The notes below the pieces were generated by a model. That model was not told the origin of the DNA, made no database searches, and worked only from the letters and a program-made list of their open reading frames with translations. A DNA stretch of 64,000 nt from assembly GCF_947179165.1 (NCBI RefSeq), contig NC_077245.1:51279286-51343285 (forward strand), in the 5' to 3' direction. Position numbers and translations under genes: made by a program. Shown here piece by piece: positions 35,164-46,639 of this stretch (the stretch's first letter is position 1; each line of letters begins with the position of its first letter). The DNA comes from Solanum dulcamara (taxonomy: Eukaryota > Streptophyta > Magnoliopsida > Solanales > Solanaceae).

Positions 35164-37612
35164 TGTAGCACCCCCTTTGGGAGGATGCCACTTACGAAAC
35201 AAAAGGTAGTTTTTTTAAATCACAAATAGTCAACACCATTGCGGGTCCATAAAATATACAAAACTCAAATCAGTAGTTATTACAAAACTACTATCTTCCT
35301 TTGTGCAAAATGACAAGCCAACATATAAATGCAGTACAGGCATGACTTGAGTTAAAAGCATACTCCAAAATAGCAAAACTAGTTATCCTGTTCAAGTTAC
35401 AAGCATATATTTATGTTTTCACAAGCCTTTAAAATTTCATACATAAGTGTCATATGTATCATGTACAAATCCCCCAAAATATTTACAAAAACTAGATGCA
35501 TATGCAGATGTGATCTTCACAAGGGCTCCAAAAAATCTACTCCAAATGGACATATTCATACCTCATCCCGCACATTACCTATGATAGAAAATAACTATCG
35601 CTAAGCATAAAGCTTAGTGGTGTAAAAACTTTGGGCTTGGAGCCATTAAATTCTTTAATTCCCTTGTTCATCGCATGTGGCTCAATAAGGTAAAAGAAAG
35701 ACCAAGTGAACAAGTATATCAAAGTATCGAATATAAACCTTGAAGAGTTTCAAAATCAATATCAATATTCGAAGGCTCAAGTATCAAGAAACTTATAATT
35801 CAATTCGAAAGAGTTGTCAAATAATCAATTTTTCCCAATAGATACGTCATGACTTCACACTAAGTACAATTAATATCAAGACGTACCGAAGCTCTGAAAT
35901 CAAGAAGGGTTGTCACCCAATATCAAGAGAATCAAGAACCATGTTGAAAGTGATTTTTCACTCGTACTCGAGAATGGAAGAAACCCCATCGTCAAGACGA
36001 AATGTAAATCCAAAGTCAAGATAGGCAAGATACAAATTGAGATGCATGCCAATATCGATGACAAGTCACCGTAACAAGAAGGATAAAATCCCAACAAGAA
36101 TGCAAAATGATCAAGCAATTCGTACAAGTGGGCGATTTAGCGAATGTTTTGCAATACTTGAGATAATAATCATACAATGATATAAAAAAAGAGTAAGAAA
36201 ACAACCCATCAAGATTCTTTAAATTTCAAAATTTAAAATATTCCAAGTTCAATTTTATACACGAACCTTGGCATTTTAGCACATAACAAGTTCGACCACA
36301 ACTTGAGGAGTTCAATTCATCTGTGCCATAGACCAACCAAAATCCACTTTGTCAAACAGTTCCTCTTAGCTGGTATAAGCGCATATACACCTTAAATACA
36401 TAATCAAATGTCTACTTAAGTTTAACAGTGTCATCATATCGAAACTAAACATGAAATCAATAAAAATCAGCCCAAACTATCAAAACATGAATTTTGGACA
36501 GCCTACTGTCTTGTATTATTGCTCAATTTCGAAGGGGTAAATGGGGAAAACAGACTTTGTGGACTCAATAAAAGTTATATACATGTGTATTAGGGTCGCA
36601 TACAATTTCTAATCACCTCTACATAAATTATTTACAGAATGATATGCCCAAAATACCAACAGTAGTCCGTATAGGATTTCTGAAACAAAATCTGGACAGT
36701 ACCTCCCCTATACTTCATCACACTTTTTCGAGCAGATAAAAGCAAAACTCGATTTTATAACCTAAATGAAAGTTATATCTCTATGAAATAGATTTTCAAA
36801 ACATCTTGAATCACTCGAATCGAAGCTTTATACAAGAAGTTATACTAGTATTGCTAATAACAGTCCCATTCAAAAAACGGGTTTGGTAACAAGAACAAGA
36901 ACCTCCTCGCTTCCCCAACTATAAATTTTATGTTGTTAAACACCATTACTTAACCTAAGAATACATTAGACAATTAATTTATAGAACGAAATCGGAGGAC
37001 TTACCTTGTTCTTGTTGCTGCCGTTACTTTCTCTTGTTCTCTAAATTCTCTCAAATTCTAAGTATAATTTGCTGAAGAAAATGACCTCTTAGTCATCTTA
37101 ACATGTATATATATGCTCCCTTAAAGTGTGACACATGGCATCCCCTAGGGGTGACACATCTCCATCCCTAGGGTGCCACCTCATCCATACGCCCAATCTA
37201 AAGCTACCATATGGCAGCGTGGGGTCCACCCCAAGTAGGTGTGTCTCTTACTTGGTCCAAGTAGGTGCATCACCTACTTGGTCCAAGTAGGTGAATCAGT
37301 TACTTGTTTCAAGTAGGTGCTACGCCTCCTTTTCCCTCTTTCGTGGGTTCATAATCTCATCTCACTTTAAGAACCTATATAATCCTTGCTACTTAAGCTC
37401 GACGTATACTCAAGTAGCTTAATTATATAAGACATCCCAATCAATAGATTACGCAAGTAGGTTGATTATCATGACCCATTATTTGGCCTCCAACTCCTTC
37501 CAAATCCATCGACCTATTTCCAACCATCACAACTCACGTAGAACTTCATAGATAACGTGGATCACCTGGCAATCCTTTAGAAAAACCATACAAAGAAAAT
37601 TAGGGTGTTATA
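35164..37612 (-). mobile_element. Solo LTR between reverse transcriptase and RNase H, TSD GATAC
   Basis: On the plus strand it runs from TGTAGCACCCCCTTTGGG to AATTAGGGTGTTATA. Perfect duplications GATAC lie at 35159-35163 and 37613-37617. It is 2,449 bp and inserted opposite to the host. Joining its flanks gives a continuous polymerase reading (VDTxKIEAVRG-type). A short CCAAGTAGGTG repeat of four units lies near 37220-37320. No coding region. Confidence 0.93.
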
Positions 37613-37617
37613 GATAC

Positions 37618-39740
37618 AACCAAGATTGAGGCAGTTAGAGGTTGTATGAGGCCTACTTCTCCTATTGATATTTAGAGTTTTCTAGGGTTGGCAGGTTTCT
37701 ACAGACGCTTCATGCAGTATTTCTCTACTATTGCAACCTCTTTATTAGATAGACTTAGAAGACTATGAGTTTTCATTGGTCTGATGAGTGTTAGGAGAAC
37801 TTTCAAAAGTTTAAGACTTTATTAACTTTAGCTCTTATTTTTACTCTACCTGAGGAGGGTGTATTGTGATACTTTTGGAGTTGAGTTATGTGGAGTGTTA
37901 ATGCAAAAGGGAAAAGTGTTCGCCTATACTTCTAGACAGTTGAAGGCTCATGGGAAGAACTATCCTACTTACGATTTAGAGTTGGCGGTAGTGGTATTTG
38001 TGTTGAAGCTATGATATCATTACTTGTATGGTGTGCATTGTAAGGTCTTCACTGATCATAAGAGTCTTTGGTACATTTTCAGTCAGCAAGATCTGAACTT
38101 GAGGTAGCATAGGCGGCTTGAGTTGGTAAGGGACTACGATATGACTGTCTTATCTTAGATAATCCGAGAAAGGCCAATGTGGTGGCCGATGCCTTGAGTA
38201 GGAAGATTTCTAGCATGGAGAGTCTTGCTGTCATTCGAGTTGAGGACCGACTGTTTCCTAGAGATATTTAGAGGCTAGCTAATAGCCTTTTTCAGTTGCA
38301 AATTTCATAAGATGGTGGTGTTTTTGTCTTTTTGGAGAGACGTTTTTCTTTGGTAGAGCAGATTTGTGAGCGGCAGTTTGAGGATGAGAATTTGTACTTA
38401 TTCGAGATAGTGTTTAGAAGGGAAGACAACGAGGATGTGCTTGATTCTAATGGTGTCTTGACAAATTAGAGGTAGGATTTGTGTGCCCAAGGTGTGAGTT
38501 TATCGGGCTGATTCTAGAGAAGGCTTACTATTCTCGGTATTCCACCCATCCGGGAATGACGAAGATGTACCATGATCTGAGTCAACATTATTAGTTGTGT
38601 GGAATGAAAATGGATATATCAAATTTTGTGTCTAGGTGTTTAAACTGTCAACAGGTTAAGTGTGAGCACCGATAGCCAGGAGGTGTGTCTTAGAGGATGC
38701 CTATTCCTACTTGAAATTAGGAGCGGATCATTATGGATTTTGTTGTGGGTCTACCTACCACCGAAGGTGGTTATGACTCTATTTGGCTAGTCGTTGATAG
38801 ATTGACCAAGTCCATTCCTTTCATCCCAGTTCAGGTGAAGTATATGCTGGAGAAGTTAGCCAACTTTACATTAGTTAGATAGTCTTACTTCACAGGGTAC
38901 CTATTTCCATTGTATCTGATCGGGGTTCATTATTCACTTCTCACTTTTGGAGAGCTTTGCAACATAATTTGGGTACTCGATTAGATATGAGTAGAAATTT
39001 CTACCTCAGACTGATGGTCAGACCAAGCAGACGATTCAGGTGTTGGTAAACATACTTCGGGCATATATAATTGATTTTATTGCTCGATAGGATCATCATT
39101 TGACTTAAGTGTAGTTTGCCTACAACAACAATTATTACATTAGTATTTAGATGGCCCCATTTGAGGCGCTGTATAGCAAAAAATATAAATCTCTGATTGG
39201 TTGGTTTGATTCGTCTCAGATGGACTCCCGTATGATTCAGGATAGACTGTTGACAACCCAGAGTCAACATAAAAGTTATGCATATTGAAGAGTTGGAGCA
39301 TTAGAGTTCGTGGAGTGAGATTGTGTTTGGTTTTGAGTATCACCCATGAAGGGTGTGATGAGGTTTGAAAAGAAGGGGTAGCTTAGCCCTAGGTTCATTG
39401 GCCCTTTTGAGATTTTGAGTCAGATCATAGAGGTGGCCTATAAGTTGGCCTTGCCACCTAGCTTGTCAATTTTGCACTTGGTTTTCCATGTTTCCATGCT
39501 TCAAAAGTATGTGCCTGATGAGTCCTATGTGATTTTACTTGATTCGGTGGAGTTGGGTCTTAATTTGACATTGAGGAGGAGCATATATCCATTTTTAATA
39601 GGTAGGTCCAAAAGCTTATGAAAAGGAAATTGCTTCTGTGAAAGTGTAGTGGAAGCACCGTCTAGTCGGAGAGGCAACTTGGGAGACGGAGTCTGACATG
39701 CATGCCAGAGTCTGACATGCATGCCGAATATACCCAACTT
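37618..39740 (+). pseudogene. Pol part B: RNase H, integrase and chromodomain of the Tekay element
   Basis: Connection of reverse transcriptase reads RPTSPIDIQSFLGLAGFYR. RNase H at about 37860-38215 with HCKVFTDHKSLWYIF and NVVADALSRK. Integrase zinc finger at about 38540-38660 with HPGMTKMYHDLSQHY and CLNCQQVKCEH (HHCC). Integrase core at about 38730-39170 with [18 protein letters not shown] and LVVDRLTK, later [10 protein letters not shown] and MAPFEALY. The end reads [14 protein letters not shown] and [17 protein letters not shown], followed by a degenerate chromodomain (VGEATWETESDMHA near 39665-39700). This C-terminal chromodomain defines chromoviruses and in them guides integration to heterochromatin. 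Stops are frequent throughout. Confidence 0.9.
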
Positions 39741-39807
39741 TTCTAGGTTTTAGGTACTTTCTTTTACATTATATTTGAGGACGAAGATAAGTTTTAGCAA
39801 TGGATAA

Positions 39808-42340
39808 TGTAATGACCTAGTTAGTCATTTTTGGAAATTTGTATGAAATTACCATTTCACCTCTCCAGATATTGAACCATCATTTTTGACTGATTTGTGA
39901 TATTTTATTATGAGTTTTGAGTAAAAGGTTGTGAAGTGTGGAAATATTTGAGTTTTGAAAGGCTTAACTTGTTAAAAAGTGGTTTTCGGTGTCTTTTGAG
40001 GTTACAAGCCTCGAAATAGAATCTGTCGATTTCATTAACTTCAGAATGTGGAATTTAGTCTAGGAGATTTGTTGATTTCAGATTTGGAGTTATTTTGGGG
40101 ATTTGAGGTCCTAAGTTGGAATTTGTTGAGATTTTAGCCTTTGAGTTGACTTTGCTAAACATTCGGGGTTCAAATACTCGAATTAGATTTTTGACAGTTA
40201 TGTTGGATTCGAAGAATGATCTTAGGTCTAGAAGAGGTCTTTGTTGAATTTCCAGAGGTCCGGAGCTTATTTTGGCCTATTTAGGAGTTATGTTTGTTTA
40301 TTGCAACTTTCATGGATTTTGGGTCAAGGAGACCTCAGATTCGTGTTCCAATTATTCCATTGAGTCTGGAACATCGAATTTAGTAGGATGACATATATGA
40401 TTTGTTGTATGGGGGTCCAAAAGAATCTTGAGGGTCCATTAAGAGTACCTTTGAAGCCTAGTGTAATTACAAATATCTGGTGTATACAGGCCCCGCAATC
40501 GCGATGGGTTAGTCGCTTTCGCGACCTTCGCATTAACGAATATCTAATCATGAAATCAAGAAGCCCATTCTTTTTGGGGATCGTGAAAGCGATCAGGTGA
40601 TTGCTTTAGCGGGTGTCATGAAAACGGCCTTAAGCCCGCATTCGCGAGACCTGAGAGGGTTTCTTCCAAATTTTGGGGATTAACCCTATTTTCTCCAATA
40701 GTTTTAAAAAACCCTTGAAGGAGATTTTAAAGAGATTTTTTGTCGTGAATTTGAATTTGCAATTCCTCATTTATCAATAGTGATTTTAACATAAAAAATT
40801 AGAATTTTTTGATTGGCAAAATAAGAGGTTTTCAAAATCTTGAGTTTTAAAAGTAAAATGGTGATTTTGAGTTGAATACAACTCCATTTTCAAAATGGTT
40901 TTCGCCAATGTATTCCAAATGATTTGTGTAACCTATTTATGTAACAATTTTCAGATTCAAACCTCATTTTCTGAATCGGGTTTTAAAGCTGAATGGACCT
41001 ATTTATTCAAATTATGTGTTATTGGTGTTGTTAGTTTCAGAATTTTATTGTGAATATTTGTTTAACTAGATTGTGTTGATTTGGCTACTATTCGGAGGGG
41101 AAAAGTTCAAGTCTTGGATTGATTTGTGATTGATTAAGGTAAGTGAACTTCTAAGCCTTTGTAAATTTTGTGGAATCTTGAAACCTCCTTGTTGTATGCG
41201 TTAGGGAGTAATGGAAATGAGGTTATGGGTTAACTACTCGAATTGATTAATCTTAATGATAGAATGAGATTCATAAAAATGGCAATATATTGATAATGAT
41301 GTGTTAAAAAGTGTAAATTGCCGTAATGTTGATATTGATGTGGTAGTTGAAGAAGTGCTTTGATAGTTTTGTTGTGCTTGTGAGCTACTTGAATTTTTCA
41401 TTCTCTCATTATTGTGGAAACGTGCCTATTTGTATCAAATCTAGAACACTATGATGAGACATGCTATTGTGATGCCGATGTCATTGCCAACAAGTGTTAT
41501 TAATATCAAGGTCATTGCCGATGCGTATTATTAATATCGAGGTCATTGCCGGCGAGTGCTATTGATGCCCTTGATCATTATCAGCGATTGATATAGATAC
41601 CAAGGTCATTGCTGGCAAGTGTAATTGATGGCGAGGTCTTTACCGACAAGTATACATAATTAGGGTATTCTCCATGAGTCTCGTTTATTAATTATGCATG
41701 ATAAACATTGATACTGTGTTTGATGAGTTTTGATACTTGTGATTGATAAATATGATACGTGTGAATAGTGAGTTGTAGTGGTTGAACTGTGATTATGAAA
41801 CTTGTGAACTGTGCATTGTAAATAATTAGATTGGGTTGATTTCTGTGTAGGTTGTAGTTATGTTGGTTCGATTGGGATGAAAGGCATTCTTGTATTGTAT
41901 CTATATTTACCATGTTTTCTTATGTTTTTTATCGAGTACATGTTGTTGGTACTCACTCTTTGCTTCTACAGTTGTATAGGTTCTGAGCCTAGATCCGCAT
42001 GTTAGTTTTCTTCATCTTCTTTCGAGGCTTATTGAGGAGACGTTGAGAGGTAACTGCTTGACATCCCAGCAGGCCCCTCTTGTTTCTTTACTTATATTTT
42101 GTTTTATTTGAGAAACAAAGACATTAAGACCTTTATTTATATTTCAATTCTGTATTCATATTAGTGGATTGTACACGTGACAAGCAGAATTTTGGGGGTA
42201 TTTGAGGATGAATAAGTTTTCCATGCTTATGTTATTGTTATTGGTTCATTTTCGTGTATCTTTCATTTTTGTTGGGTTTTTACTGACTTATCTTGGTGAA
42301 AAAAGATGAGTGCCATCACGTTCATTTTTGGGTCATGAAA
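39808..42340 (+). repeat. 3' LTR of the Tekay element
   Basis: Starts TGTAATGACCTAGTTAG and ends TTTTTGGGTCATGAAA (mutated from GACA). 2,533 bp, uninterrupted. Matches both segments of the 5' LTR. The minisatellite at 41471-41652 corresponds to 24873-25090. Confidence 0.9.
41471..41652 (+). repeat. Minisatellite in 3' LTR
   Basis: About six units of GCCGAGGTCATTGCCGGC-like sequence plus AGTGTTATTAAT, homologous to but more diverged than the array in the 5' LTR. Confidence 0.85.
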
Positions 42341-42345
42341 GAAAA

Positions 42346-43889
42346 CACCCCTATAGCAAAAGCCGATTAGGACCTCTGTCTGAATTTGTCGCATGAATGC
42401 AACGTCTCAAGGCAATGGGACATCAGTACAAATAAAAATGTACCGGTATGTAAGATTAAAAGTGAATTCATATATAGTTGAAATAAAAAGGGCAATAGAG
42501 AAACTACTAGAAACTGAAACTCTGATAACCTCCCTGACTGACATATAAATTTATAGTAATCAAATATGCATGATATGCTTGTGTAATCGTATATCGTGAA
42601 TACATATATAGGTGCAAATGCATGACATACCCAACCAAATGCTATCAATGATGATCTTTTTCGGTCACTGACTGGCTTCATATTTCCCAACATGTGACCA
42701 TCTGTACAATATACATAGTCTTTTGGGAAAATAGGCCCCTTCCCTTCGATTATAGCTCGAAGTAAATGCATAACATGCCATGATATGATATGAACTTTGA
42801 ATACACGTAGTAGTCCATAACAAGAACTTAGCCAATCTTGGCTTTTACATACGTTTATTCTCATAATCCCGTAATCACTTCCCTATAACATGCAAATTCC
42901 TTTTAGAATCTCATATGATTTTAGAATAAACCTGAACACTTAACTTGACTTTAAAAAGGTAACATGAATATGAAAAGGTTCATAAAGATCTCAAAGAATC
43001 TCATTGTGATTTCATTTACTCTCATACGACCATTTAGACCTATAAACTTATAATAGACTCAAATCTCTTGACTCAACTTTAACTTAGCAAATTAATCATT
43101 TAGGAATTCAAAAGAAGAATGACATGCCTGACTTGATTTACTATAAACAATTCCAAAATGGTTATAGTCTTAACCTGTTTAGAAACAAGGATGTTTGACA
43201 AGTATATAAACAAAAGAATAAGGTACATAATTTAGTATGAATGTAATTTTCAAATAACCTTATCATAAGAACTTTTACGAGAAAGAACAGTTTAACAACC
43301 CCTTAGGTACAACAGAATGAACCTCCATCATTTCAGGCTAACTCTTAAGACAATAGCCCGCTAATAGACATAAGGAATAAAAAACTCTACGAAAAATAAT
43401 TTTAACTATCAAACATACTTCACAATGTTACAAGCACGACAATGATGCGATAAAGTCAGAAATTATGATCAGCTGACATCCCAATGCTTTTCACAGAGAC
43501 TTACTATCTCTGTTAAAATATTACTAAGTGATAAAACTCTTATAAAAAATAAATACTTATACAAATATATAGTAATTAATAATTTTTCTCTAAATATTTA
43601 AAACACTTTCAAAAGGGTAGCCCGGTGCACTAAAGCTCCCTTTATGCGCAGGGTCCGGGGAAGGACCCGACCACAAGGATCTATTGTACGCAGTCTTACC
43701 TTGCATTTCTGCTAGAGGCTGTTTCTAAGGCTTGAACCCGTGACTTCTTGGTCACATATATTTTCTGATTTCAATTAAAATAAGTGTTATCAAATTACGC
43801 GCGGTGCTACAATAAAACTCTCAAATTTAGATCGTAAACCTTCTGTACGTGAAAAAATGACAAACCGTATACACTTGAAGTGTTACATC
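42346..43889 (-). mobile_element. Older LTR fragment (continuation of 18292-18665), with SINE
   Basis: ACCCCTATAGCAAAAGCCGA, then CATCAGTACAAATAAAAATG and GGTATGTAAG-type phrases read like the body of a minus-strand Tekay-type LTR. It probably continues to a TGTTACATCC phrase near 43880, where the LTR start could lie. A 165-residue open frame at 42367-42864 on the minus strand has no family resemblance and is not called as a gene. Boundaries are uncertain; an SINE is inserted at 43614. Confidence 0.5.
43614..43770 (-). mobile_element. TS-type SINE (Solanaceae tRNA-Lys-derived)
   Basis: The plus strand reads GGGTAGCCCGGTGCACTAAA at the left and GCTTGAACCCGTGACTTCTT at the right. Read on the minus strand the latter gives an RNA polymerase III B box (GGTTCAAGCC), followed by the body known from tobacco TS and other SolS SINEs. 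No clear target-site duplication or terminal tail was established. The right (5') end is truncated at about 43770. Confidence 0.88.
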
Positions 43890-43904
43890 CATTTAGGCTA
43901 TAGC

Positions 43905-44440
43905 AACGCTTAGTATTGATTGTGGCCTCATGAGCCATCTGCATGTTTGAAGAATTAGCAACAAATGTGGTATGCTTAATGACAGATTGTCAATTGAGGA
44001 AAATCCATTAGTTCCTGTGCCACTTCATTCCCTCGTTCCAACACCCAACATAGAGTACACTGACTAAGGCAGAGTAGATGGAAAAATGTTTTCCATAGCG
44101 CAAATACCACCAGGCACCAAGGGTAACAGAGTATCAAGAACACGCTGTCCAGTCAGAAGATGAGTATCAGAAGCTAACTTTGTGTCAAACATGCCTAGCC
44201 TATGTTGCTTGGACTCTTAAAAAATGTTGCTGCACCCGTTTCGGATACTTCAAATATACACTACTTTTGAAGAATCAAACACACGCCCATCGACATTATT
44301 GAAGAGTCTGAGCAACATACGGCCTAGGCATATGCATATGTAAGGTTTGAAGCAGAGTAACATGCTTTTTGGCACCTGGAAACTCAACCTCAAGAATAAT
44401 ATTCTTAAAGTGAGCAAAACAAAGATTATGTGAAACACCT
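43905..44440 (-). pseudogene. Vacuolar H+-ATPase catalytic subunit A fragment, pseudogene
   Basis: Minus-strand readings give NIILEVEFPGAKKHVTLLQT, then (after a MITE) KLASDTHLLTGQRVLDTLL, PLVPGGICA, YVGC-like and ERGNEVAQELMDFPQLT, and TTFVANSSNMQMAHEATI. They match in order the middle of the V-ATPase A subunit, the ATP-hydrolysing subunit of the vacuolar proton pump (630 residues in plants, encoded by a multi-exon gene). The P-loop stretch between GGICA and ERGNE is shortened and frameshifted. Only about 110 residues of the protein are represented and no introns are seen. The upstream part (VTNILVVKADD, to about 44532) is open but I cannot assign it. Clearly non-functional; either a decayed gene copy or a fragment captured by a transposon. 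Confidence 0.82.
44199..44322. mobile_element. Foldback MITE in the V-ATPase pseudogene, TSD CCTAG
   Basis: Terminal inverted repeats CCTATGTTGCTTGGACTCTT and AAGAGTCTGAGCAACATACG span most of the 124-bp element, which folds into a hairpin. Flanks CCTAG (44194-44198 and 44323-44327) are identical. This is a frequent MITE type in Solanaceae genomes. Removing it rejoins the V-ATPase reading. Confidence 0.88.
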
Positions 44441-45091
44441 TGATCATCAGCTTTTACCACAAGGATGTTAGTTACTCTAGATTTTCCAAATTTAGCACCG
44501 CAGCCAATTTGAGCTCCATTACTGACATACAAATCTGTGATTACTCTTTTTTACCAATTTTCACAATAATATAAAATAAGAGTTCTTGACCAAGTAGTGG
44601 GAGTTCACTTTCGACAGAAACCCAGCCGGTGTCCACCCAGTTACAGGCAGGAGTCCATAGTGAGGTAATCTGAAGTTGAACTAAGAATTGAGCAGTAACA
44701 TGGCAGAGAGACATGGAGTAGGAACAATAATGTAACAAATTAAGATTTGTATTGATTATCAAAGGAACTTACTAGTCGATTGTTCATGCAATTAAAGAAC
44801 AAACGGAAATAGAAAAGGGAGTTTCCAAACTGCTATTACAAAATAGCTAATGAAAAGAAAACAACATAACTCTTAGCATAAGCCCTAATGGATTATTTTC
44901 CTCTTTTATTTATAGCAATCTTTCTAACAGCATTAATCACCTTGGTTCACCGAGCACAAAGACAAGTCAAAACACCGCAGGGAAGAGACAAACACCATGT
45001 CATCAAAAGATAACATTTCTGCTATAAAGATAACCATAACAAAACTTAGGGAAAATCCTTCATGTGTCAGCTTCTGGGGTAACCAGTAATC
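44441..45091. other. No gene recognised
   Basis: Between the V-ATPase fragment and the NLP pseudogene. An open minus-strand stretch runs to 44532 but I could not assign it. The remainder is AT-rich without repeats or RNA genes that I can see. It may hold the 3' untranslated region of the NLP gene. Confidence 0.4.
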
Positions 45092-46618
45092 TCATAGTAG
45101 TCCTTCCCCTTCATCTGTATCAGTAGTTATTAAAATCCAATCTTTATCTTCATCTTGATGCTTGATTAAAAACCTTTGAATTGATATCTTAAGCCTCTTT
45201 TCAACTTCCCCTTCCAATTCTACCCTGGTTGATGAAAGGGAGAGTTGAAACTTTATAATATCACCTCTATATGTCATCAGACTATCACAAGGTACTCCTG
45301 TTGAAGGAGATATTTTGTTACCCAAATAATCGGTGCCTTTTTCTTGGGTAAGAGCAGGACATTGTTGATCGACCACATATGGTTCAGCACCTTGAAAAGA
45401 TACGCCTTGGCTAACATGGACATTAACCTTTCTAGTCTTATGATGTGGCCATCTAGAGATATGCAATTGTTAAAGGCAATAAAAGAAGACCACAAAAGGG
45501 ATTTCAGTGAACCTATTTGGTTAAAGGCATATGAACGTACATAAATATAATAACACAAAAAGAATCACGAATCTCAAATGCACTAAAGCTAGTGAACTTA
45601 CCACGTAGATTTTTGGCAGCATCTTCAAGAGTCATGCCAAAATGCTGCTCCAGAATCTTGCGAGTAATCTCATAATCTTTTTCTATCCTTTGTATTGGGT
45701 TGTTCTTATGTGAATGGATTTTCTCGTTGTTACTCGTTTCATTTCCCGCGGAATTAATTTCTAAATCTGGTTGCTCAAAGTGTGAATCAAGTTGCATTAT
45801 ATCACTTGTATCCTCAATGTGATCATCATGTGCTATATCCAAGTTATTTTTCCTCTGTTTGTCATAGCTTCCCCTATTGGATGAGGAAGTAATGGATCAA
45901 CTTCCACTGTCCTTTGACAGTTGAGTGATGAATAAGAAGGAACCAGTAGTGCAGCAGCAACATTATTCTCCCCGTTCTGTAAATTTGACTGTTGACAGAA
46001 AGAATCAATTTCTGTTGTTTCTCCTCCATCCTGAAGTGATTGAACACTCGGAAGAGGTTGGCTAATTTCAAAGAAGTCAAGTTCAACACTTTGGGAAACT
46101 TTAACAACTTCAACGAGCATCCTCTGCCCTAATTCATTTCCAGAAGCAACTATGAAACCTGGAAGTTGTTCCTTCATTGTGGATAAAAGCATGTTTAAGA
46201 AAGTCTTTGTATCTCTAACAACCATTTCATGGGCGGAAGAAAGTACTCAACTATGCAAACAAAATTGTTGGCGTACTTACTTTGCAAGCAAATTGGAAAA
46301 CTTTGAGTCAATTTAGCTTTTCGTGCACTAGGCACCAAAGGGTACTCGTTGAAGCTTAATAGAGTAACATCTTTGCAAAAGCATGAACCTTGGGATCCAC
46401 ACTAATGCCTTACCATTCTCAATAAAACAGGCCTCAGAAACGTGTTCAAACTCATTATACATTGATCTCAATGGTTCGTAGATGGGGGCACCAGCACAAT
46501 ACAGGAGGTGTAAAGAGGCAGATCGAGAAAAAGGAATCCAAACTTGAGCAAAGGGTAAACTATGTCTTTCAAGGATCTCATGTAACCCGTTCTCTATTTC
46601 GTCAAGTCTATCATCCTA
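45092..46618 (-). pseudogene. NIN-like protein (NLP) gene, copy 2, pseudogene
   Basis: Three family landmarks appear in order on the minus strand. First, the NLP N-terminal domain (46618-46230): ILERHSLPFAQVWIPFSRSA, EPLRSMYNEF, SEACFIENG and FNEYPLVPSARKAKL. Second, half of the RWP-RK DNA-binding domain (about 45680-45600): RKILEQHFGMTLEDAAKNLR, then a GT splice donor; the rest resumes as ISRWPHHKTRKVNV near 45450, with the recognition helix between not found. Third, a PB1 interaction domain (about 45270-45110): TYRGDIIKFQLSLSS and DWILITTDTDE. NLPs are nuclear transcription factors of nitrate response. Frameshifts occur near 46400 and 46222, and the conserved RWP-RK helix seems deleted. The linker matches copy 1 at the window start. 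Probably a pseudogene; a rearranged spliced form cannot be excluded. Confidence 0.85.
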
Positions 46619-46639
46619 TAAAAATGATAAGATAAGCCA

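Larger units (their letters stand above)
18666..42340 (+). mobile_element. Ty3/gypsy chromovirus (Tekay/Del type), decayed, with four nested insertions
   Basis: Two LTRs of about 2.53 kb (net) bracket gag, protease, reverse transcriptase, RNase H, integrase and a C-terminal chromodomain-like tail, in gypsy order. Subtracting insertions 19188-23753, 26053-32667 and 35164-37617 leaves about 10.0 kb, the usual size for this clade. All domains carry stops or frameshifts. The duplication at the outer borders is not clean: AGAAC on the left against GAAAA or AGAAA on the right. It probably split an older LTR (18292-18665 and 42346 onward). Confidence 0.9.

Noticed and set aside
33906..39740. Endogenous pararetrovirus or retrovirus-like element
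   Set aside because: Domain order (RNase H before integrase), flanking LTRs and the C-terminal chromodomain identify a Ty3/gypsy retrotransposon; no envelope or movement protein was seen.
42367..42864. 165-residue open frame on the minus strand
   Set aside because: No domain resemblance, hydrophobic biased composition, lies across LTR-like sequence; best explained as chance in an LTR.
43614..43770. tRNA gene
   Set aside because: The B-box-like sequence belongs to a tRNA-derived SINE; no complete cloverleaf with acceptor stem is present.
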